A stretch of DNA of 47,105 nucleotides, taken from Wenzhouxiangella sp. (GTDB taxonomy: Bacteria; Pseudomonadota; Gammaproteobacteria; Xanthomonadales; Wenzhouxiangellaceae). The notes below the pieces were generated by a model that saw only the letters and a program-made list of their open reading frames with translations, did not search any database and was not told the origin of the DNA. Where the stretch lies: positions 1 to 47,105 of the forward strand of contig SLIA01000023.1 of NCBI GenBank assembly GCA_007135935.1, written 5' to 3'. A program made the translations under genes and the position numbers. Positions 42,671-47,105 of this stretch are shown here, in pieces. Every line of letters begins with the position of its first letter. Position 1 is the stretch's first letter.

Positions 42671-42962
42671 GCGCCCGCAGGCTCATCCGGCGGATCGTCA
42701 TGATCCGCCGCGCCCCCTGGCCCAGCGTGTCGGCGCCATCTTGTGGCCGTCTTTTTTCGCTGCCGCCATGGCCACGGTGGTGTTCTTTATCTTCGTCGAC
42801 CCGCTGGTGCTGCGTGACATTACCTTTCCGGAAATGGATATCACGCGCATGGGCGGATACACCATTGCGTTTTTCATGTTCTGGGGTGCAACGGCCGCTT
42901 CCAGCCTGTTCACCTGGATCCTGCTGCGACCGGTGAGTCGTTTCAATTCTCCGAGGCGTTGA
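42663..42962 (+). CDS. Small membrane protein between ccoP and ccoG
   Basis: A 99-aa protein with two membrane helices (about 23-48, GAILWPSFFAAAMATVVFFI; and 64-88, YTIAFFMFWGATAASSLFTW) and a short polar N-terminus rich in Pro and His. I recognise no family. Its start overlaps ccoP by 8 bp and its stop is followed at once by the ccoG start (TGAATG), so it is translated as part of the oxidase operon. A role in oxidase assembly or maturation is likely from context but not shown. It is not CcoH or CcoS, which are distinct. Confidence 0.8.
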   Translation: MSERPQAHPADRHDPPRPLAQRVGAILWPSFFAAAMATVVFFIFVDPLVLRDITFPEMDITRMGGYTIAFFMFWGATAASSLFTWILLRPVSRFNSPRR

Positions 42963-44354
42963 ATGAACCAGCCAGCCGACAACAGTGAATCCATCCCGCT
43001 GTATGTCAAACAGCCCAAGGTGTACCCGCGCGAGACGAAAGGACGCTTTTCGCGCCTGCGCGTGATTGCCGCCTGGGTATTGCTGGGCATGTACTACGTG
43101 TTGCCGTGGATCGAGTTCCAGGGGAAGCAGATCGTCCTGTTCGATCTGGTCAATCGCCAGTTCCATTTCTTCGGCATCACCCTGTGGCCGCAGGACCTGT
43201 TCATCCTGTCGCTGCTGCTGGCCATGGCAGCCTTGTCGCTGTTCTTCTTCACCGCGCTGGCCGGTCGACTGTGGTGCGGTTACGCCTGTCCGCAGACCGT
43301 CTGGACCGAAGTCTTCTTGTGGATGGAGAAGGTCACCGAGGGTAAGCGCAACAAGCGCATGAAACTCGACAAGGGACCGTGGACGAAGGAGAAGGTGGCG
43401 CGCAAGTCGGCCAAGCAGTTTCTGTGGATCACCTTTGCCCTGTGGACCGGTTTTACCTTTGTCGGCTTTTTCGTGCCGATCCGCGACCTCGGGCCGCGCG
43501 TGCTGGACTTCCAGCTCGGTGGCTGGGAGACTTTCTGGCTGTTCTTTTATGCCTTTGCCACCTATGGCAATGCCGGCTACCTGAGAGAACAGGTCTGCAA
43601 GTACATGTGCCCGTACGCCCGCTTCCAGTCGGCCATGTTCGACGACAACAGCCTGATCATTTCCTATGACGAGCAACGCGGCGAACCGCGCGGCGCGCGC
43701 AAGCGCACTGCCGACCACAAGGCGCTGGGGCTGGGCGACTGCATCGACTGCGAGGCCTGCGTACAGGTCTGTCCCACCGGCATCGACATACGAGACGGCC
43801 TGCAGATCGAGTGCATCGCCTGTGCCTCGTGCATCGATATCTGCGACGAAGTCATGGACAAGATGGGCTATCCGCGCGGGCTGATCCGCTACTCCACGGA
43901 AAACGCCATGGAGGGCAAGCCCACACGCATCCTGCGGCCGCGCATCTTCATCTACGTGTTTGCCCTGCTGGCGCTGGCCACGCTGGTCGGCACGATTCTT
44001 ACCGGACGCGACCCCATGCTGATCGATGTGCTGCGCGATCGCACCGCACTGTATCGCACGGTGGGCGCTGAACTCGAGAATGCCTATCAACTCAAACTGA
44101 CCAACCGCATGGACCAGGCGGTGATGATTCGAGTCGAGGCACATGGGTTGCCCGAGTTGCGCGTCGTCGCACCCTCCCGACCGGTCACGGTCAATGCCGG
44201 TCAGGTCGTCGATCTGCCGCTGACCCTGGCCGTGCCCCTGGAGCAGGCCGAGGCCGGCATGCACACCATTACCGTCATCAGCGAAAGCGAGGACGGATCC
44301 ATTCGCAGCGAAGAAGAAACCCGCTTCTTCGTGCCGCAGGACTTGAGGCGCTAG
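42963..44354 (+). CDS. ccoG: Cytochrome oxidase accessory protein CcoG (RdxA/FixG)
   Basis: A 463-aa membrane iron-sulfur protein, implicated in Cu(II) reduction for cbb3 assembly. Features: membrane helices with GYACPQTVW and CKYMCPYARFQ (the FixG-type Cys pairs), and two [4Fe-4S] clusters in CIDCEACVQVCP and CIACASCIDIC. The C-terminal domain (about 340-463) is an immunoglobulin-like periplasmic fold. Starts directly after the small membrane-protein stop. All cluster cysteines appear intact. Confidence 0.97.
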   Translation: MNQPADNSESIPLYVKQPKVYPRETKGRFSRLRVIAAWVLLGMYYVLPWIEFQGKQIVLFDLVNRQFHFFGITLWPQDLFILSLLLAMAALSLFFFTALAGRLWCGYACPQTVWTEVFLWMEKVTEGKRNKRMKLDKGPWTKEKVARKSAKQFLWITFALWTGFTFVGFFVPIRDLGPRVLDFQLGGWETFWLFFYAFATYGNAGYLREQVCKYMCPYARFQSAMFDDNSLIISYDEQRGEPRGARKRTADHKALGLGDCIDCEACVQVCPTGIDIRDGLQIECIACASCIDICDEVMDKMGYPRGLIRYSTENAMEGKPTRILRPRIFIYVFALLALATLVGTILTGRDPMLIDVLRDRTALYRTVGAELENAYQLKLTNRMDQAVMIRVEAHGLPELRVVAPSRPVTVNAGQVVDLPLTLAVPLEQAEAGMHTITVISESEDGSIRSEEETRFFVPQDLRR

Positions 44355-44357
44355 ATC

Positions 44358-44867
44358 ATGGCAACTTCCGACGTCACTCCCCGTCCCTGGTACCGCGAAC
44401 CCTGGCCATGGATCATTCTCGGCATTCTCAGCATCGGCTGGGTGTCGGGGCTGAGCATTCTCACCATCGGCCTGAACAATCCGCCCGAAATCGTCAGCGG
44501 CGATTACCAGCAGCTGGGGCGTGCGTTGGTCGATACCCACGAACGCACGCAGCGCGCCCGCGACCTGGGCCTCAGTGGTGGTCTGCGGCTGGAAGGCGGT
44601 ATCGTCGTGCTGGACCTGAGCGCCGATGATCTGGCCAGCCTGCCCGATACCCTGCTGGTGCAGTTTCTGCACCCGGCCTCCAGCGAGGGCGACACCACGG
44701 CCACGGTCCGGCGGCAATCCGACGGCAACTACCGTGGCGAGCTGGCCGCCGATCCTCATCCGCGTGCCAACGTGCGCGTACTCGATCTCGAGCAGAGCTG
44801 GTGGCTGGCCGGGCGCCTTTCGGCCGATGCGCCCGATACCGTCGGCCTGACGCCACAGCGGCTATGA
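44358..44867 (+). CDS. ccoH: FixH/CcoH-type assembly protein
   Basis: A 169-aa membrane protein with one N-terminal helix (about 15-38, PWPWIILGILSIGWVSGLSI) and a periplasmic domain. The FixH signature is weak but visible: REPWPWII near the helix, then DYQQLGRALVDTHERTQRA, HPRANVRVLDL and QSWWLAGRL. It is needed for assembly of the cbb3 oxidase with CcoI. It starts 3 bp after ccoG, and its stop overlaps the ccoI start. Confidence 0.9.
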   Translation: MATSDVTPRPWYREPWPWIILGILSIGWVSGLSILTIGLNNPPEIVSGDYQQLGRALVDTHERTQRARDLGLSGGLRLEGGIVVLDLSADDLASLPDTLLVQFLHPASSEGDTTATVRRQSDGNYRGELAADPHPRANVRVLDLEQSWWLAGRLSADAPDTVGLTPQRL

Positions 44868-47105
44868 GCCGTTCGCACGACATGGAATGCTGGCACTGCG
44901 GTGAAGCGATTCCCGCCGGCGTCGACATTCAGGCGACCATCGGCGGGACCGAGCGGGCCATGTGTTGCCATGGTTGTCAGACCGTCGCCACCCTGATCGA
45001 CTCGGCCGGCCTGAATCGCTATTACGAATTCCGCGACGCCCTGCCCGAGCGCCCGGAACTGGCCGAGGCCTCGCGCCGGGATTTTGCCGCCTGGGACCGC
45101 GACGCCATCCTCCAGCACTACGCCCGCGCCGACTGCGATGGTTTCCACCGCCTCACCCTGGTGCTGGAGAACGTGCACTGCGCGGCCTGTGCCTGGCTGA
45201 TTCACCGCTACGTCGGCGCGCTCGAGGGTGTGGCCGAAATCCGTGTCGATGTCACCGATGGTCGCGCTCATCTGAACTGGAACCCCGAGCGCACGGCGTT
45301 GAGCGAGATCGCCGCGCGCCTGGCCGCGCTCGGCTACCGGCCGCACCTGGACTCGCCCATGGCCGGACAGGCGCGCAACCGGGCCGAGCGGCTGCAGATG
45401 CTCAAGTACATCGTCGTGGCCGGCCTGGGCATGATGCAGGTCATGAGCTACGCCCTGGCCAAGTACATCGGCGCCTGGCAGGACATCGATGCGCAGACCG
45501 AGCGCTTCTTTCTGGTCATTTCCATGGTCGTGGCCGTACCGGTCTGTTTGTACTCCGGTCAGCTTTTCTACCGCTCGGCCTGGCGTGCCTTGAAGCAGAA
45601 GCGCATGTCCATGGACATCCCCGTGGCCAGCGCCATGCTGCTGGCGCTGTTTTCCAGCGTGGTGATCACCGCGCTGGATGCCGGGCAGGTCTACTTTGAC
45701 TCGGTGGTGATGTTCATCTTCTTCTTGCTGCTGGGCCGCTACGCGGTGCTGGTGGCACGCCAGAATGCCGGTCAACTGCACTCGGCGCTGGCGCGCTCGC
45801 TGCCGGTGCAGGCCCGGCGCCTGACCGAAAACGGCGTCGAAGACGTGACCCTGGTCGAGCTCGAGGCCGGCGACCGCGTCCAGGTGGGCGCGGGCGAGAC
45901 GCTTCCGGCCGATGGCGTCATCGAATCCGGCAACGCCATGATCGACGAATCCCTGTTGTCGGGCGAATCCACCCCGCGTCGCCGGGTCGGCGGTGACGAG
46001 GTGCTCGCCGGCAGCCTGGTGCGCGACGGCAATCTGACCGTGCGCGTCGAGAACCTCGGTCAGTCCACCGTGCTGTCGGGCATCGTTCGCCTGCTTGACC
46101 AGGCACGCAGCTTCAAACCGCGCATGGCGCAGATGGCCGATCGCGTGGCCAGCTACTTCATCGTCTTCGTGCTCACCGGCGCGGCCATTGCCGGCATCGT
46201 CTGGTGGCAGATCGACCCGGCCCGTGCATTGCCGGTGATGATCTCGGTGCTGGTGGTGTCGTGCCCCTGTGCGCTGGCGCTGGGCACTCCGGTGGCCCTG
46301 GCCGCGGCCAGTCGCGGTTTCGCCCGTCTGGGTGTGCTGATTTCCACCCCCGATGCGCTCGAGCAACTACCCAAGATCACCCACGTGGTGTTCGACAAGA
46401 CCGGCACGCTCACCCGCCCGGAGATGACCATCGGCGAGGTGCGCGTGGTCAGCGAGCGCTTCTCCGAGGACGAGGCTTGCCGACTGGCCGGGCGACTGGA
46501 GCGTGTCAGCCGCCACCCGGTGGCGACCGCGTTCGCCGAGCACGACGATGGCCACCCGATCAGCGATGCCGAGGCCGTGACCGCCAGCGGTGTGACCGGC
46601 ACGGTCGATGGCGTGACCTACCGACTGGGCAAGCCAGTCTTTGCCGCCGAGGCGTTTTCCGAGACACTGCAGGAACCGGACGAGGGGCAATGGATCGCTC
46701 TGGCAGGCGGCGACGAACTGATCGCATGGTTCCGCATCGACAGCCCCCTGCGCGATGGTGCCCATGCCCTGGTCGACGGCCTGCGCGCCAACGGATTGAA
46801 GATCCTGCTGGCTTCCGGCGATCGCCTCGACAATGTCGCCCGGGTTGCAAACGAGCTGGACATCGAGGATTTTCATGGCGACATGAGCCCGGCCGACAAG
46901 CTCGAACTGGTGCGCCGGCTGCAGGCCGAGGGGGCGCGTGTGGCCATGGTCGGCGACGGCATCAACGACGCCCCGGTGCTCGCCGGTGCCGATATTTCCA
47001 TGGCCCTGGCCGAGGGCGCCGACATTGCCCGCACCCAGGCCGACCTGGTCGTGACCGGGCGCGGCCTGCAGCGCATCTCGGCCGCTTTCGGCCTGGCCCC
47101 GAAAG
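44864..47105 (+). CDS. ccoI: Copper-transporting P-type ATPase CcoI/FixI (partial)
   Basis: Exports copper for the cbb3 oxidase CuB site. About 747 codons are present; the 3' end lies outside the window. N-terminal cysteine-rich metal site (CWHCG, Cys9 and Cys12; CCHGCQT, Cys34, Cys35, Cys38), HMA domain with HCAACAW (Cys106, Cys109), membrane helices, TGE loop read here as LSGESTP, the copper motif SCPCALALGTP (Cys467-Pro-Cys469), phosphorylation motif DKTGTLT (Asp511) and hinge GDGINDAP. The start ATG overlaps the ccoH stop (ATGA). The frame stays open to the last base with no stop. Gene order fits ccoNOQP-ccoGHI. Confidence 0.97.
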   Translation, partial: MSRSHDMECWHCGEAIPAGVDIQATIGGTERAMCCHGCQTVATLIDSAGLNRYYEFRDALPERPELAEASRRDFAAWDRDAILQHYARADCDGFHRLTLVLENVHCAACAWLIHRYVGALEGVAEIRVDVTDGRAHLNWNPERTALSEIAARLAALGYRPHLDSPMAGQARNRAERLQMLKYIVVAGLGMMQVMSYALAKYIGAWQDIDAQTERFFLVISMVVAVPVCLYSGQLFYRSAWRALKQKRMSMDIPVASAMLLALFSSVVITALDAGQVYFDSVVMFIFFLLLGRYAVLVARQNAGQLHSALARSLPVQARRLTENGVEDVTLVELEAGDRVQVGAGETLPADGVIESGNAMIDESLLSGESTPRRRVGGDEVLAGSLVRDGNLTVRVENLGQSTVLSGIVRLLDQARSFKPRMAQMADRVASYFIVFVLTGAAIAGIVWWQIDPARALPVMISVLVVSCPCALALGTPVALAAASRGFARLGVLISTPDALEQLPKITHVVFDKTGTLTRPEMTIGEVRVVSERFSEDEACRLAGRLERVSRHPVATAFAEHDDGHPISDAEAVTASGVTGTVDGVTYRLGKPVFAAEAFSETLQEPDEGQWIALAGGDELIAWFRIDSPLRDGAHALVDGLRANGLKILLASGDRLDNVARVANELDIEDFHGDMSPADKLELVRRLQAEGARVAMVGDGINDAPVLAGADISMALAEGADIARTQADLVVTGRGLQRISAAFGLAPK

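Noticed and set aside
42642-44759. 705-codon minus-strand frame opposite ccoG and ccoH
   Set aside because: Antisense shadow of well-supported oxidase assembly genes; no domain visible.
44756-46366. 536-codon minus-strand frame opposite ccoI
   Set aside because: Antisense of a P-type ATPase with all motifs intact; His/Gln-rich nonsense translation.

Overview
The window is a gene-dense, high-GC bacterial chromosome segment. Gene content and order (def-fmt-rsmB-DUF4390-NtrY/NtrX-trkA-trkH, glnA-DUF4124-ntrB-ntrC, an FNR with four iron-sulfur cysteines, ccoNOQP-ccoG-fixH-ccoI) point to a gammaproteobacterium near the Xanthomonadales/Chromatiales, perhaps Wenzhouxiangella-like; that placement is inference from recalled gene order. 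No rRNA, tRNA, phage, CRISPR or transposase gene was seen.

Layout. (1) 1-9.85 kb, plus strand: the first codons of a divergent secreted protein, then a tightly packed run for N-terminal formyl-Met handling (def, fmt), 16S rRNA methylation (rsmB), a small lipoprotein, an NtrY/NtrX-like two-component system and the TrkA/TrkH potassium system. (2) 10-13.8 kb: a small TPR protein, a long soluble lytic transglycosylase, a lipid A acyltransferase-like gene on the minus strand, and dtd. (3) 14.1-19.4 kb, minus strand: a Fbp/Afu-type ABC importer (ATPase, binding lipoprotein, fused permease) ending in an OprO/OprP-like porin. (4) 19.5-24 kb, minus strand: ntrC, ntrB, a DUF4124 protein and glnA, the last behind a near-consensus sigma-54 promoter. 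(5) 24.2-32.5 kb: a PEBP-family protein, two large exported peptidases (M14 and S9), and hemN-fnr with a perfect FNR box upstream of hemN. (6) 32.8-39.4 kb: MarC-family protein, 3-methyladenine glycosylase, lipoprotein, YceH, Yip1, cold-shock protein and a DUF2868/GTPase pair. (7) 39.5-47.1 kb, plus strand: the complete cbb3 oxidase operon and its assembly genes behind an FNR-type box; ccoI runs off the window end.

Together the genes show two regulatory circuits visible within one window: nitrogen control (NtrBC acting on the sigma-54 glnA promoter) and oxygen control (FNR acting on hemN, and probably fnr itself, and on the cbb3 operon).

The least ordinary material is between the genes: a 16-unit octamer array (8 GGTTCGTT, 2 GGCCCGTT, 6 AACCCGTT) touching the start codon of the acyltransferase; smaller octamer and heptamer arrays, two of them followed by inverted copies that could fold back; an orphan NtrC-type helix-turn-helix remnant that repeats the 3' end of ntrC on the far side of the ABC/porin cluster; and two non-coding elements with long terminal inverted repeats (30 bp perfect, 32 bp with two mismatches) that look like MITEs. 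These are the best candidates for something undescribed. No wholly new multi-gene system was identified.
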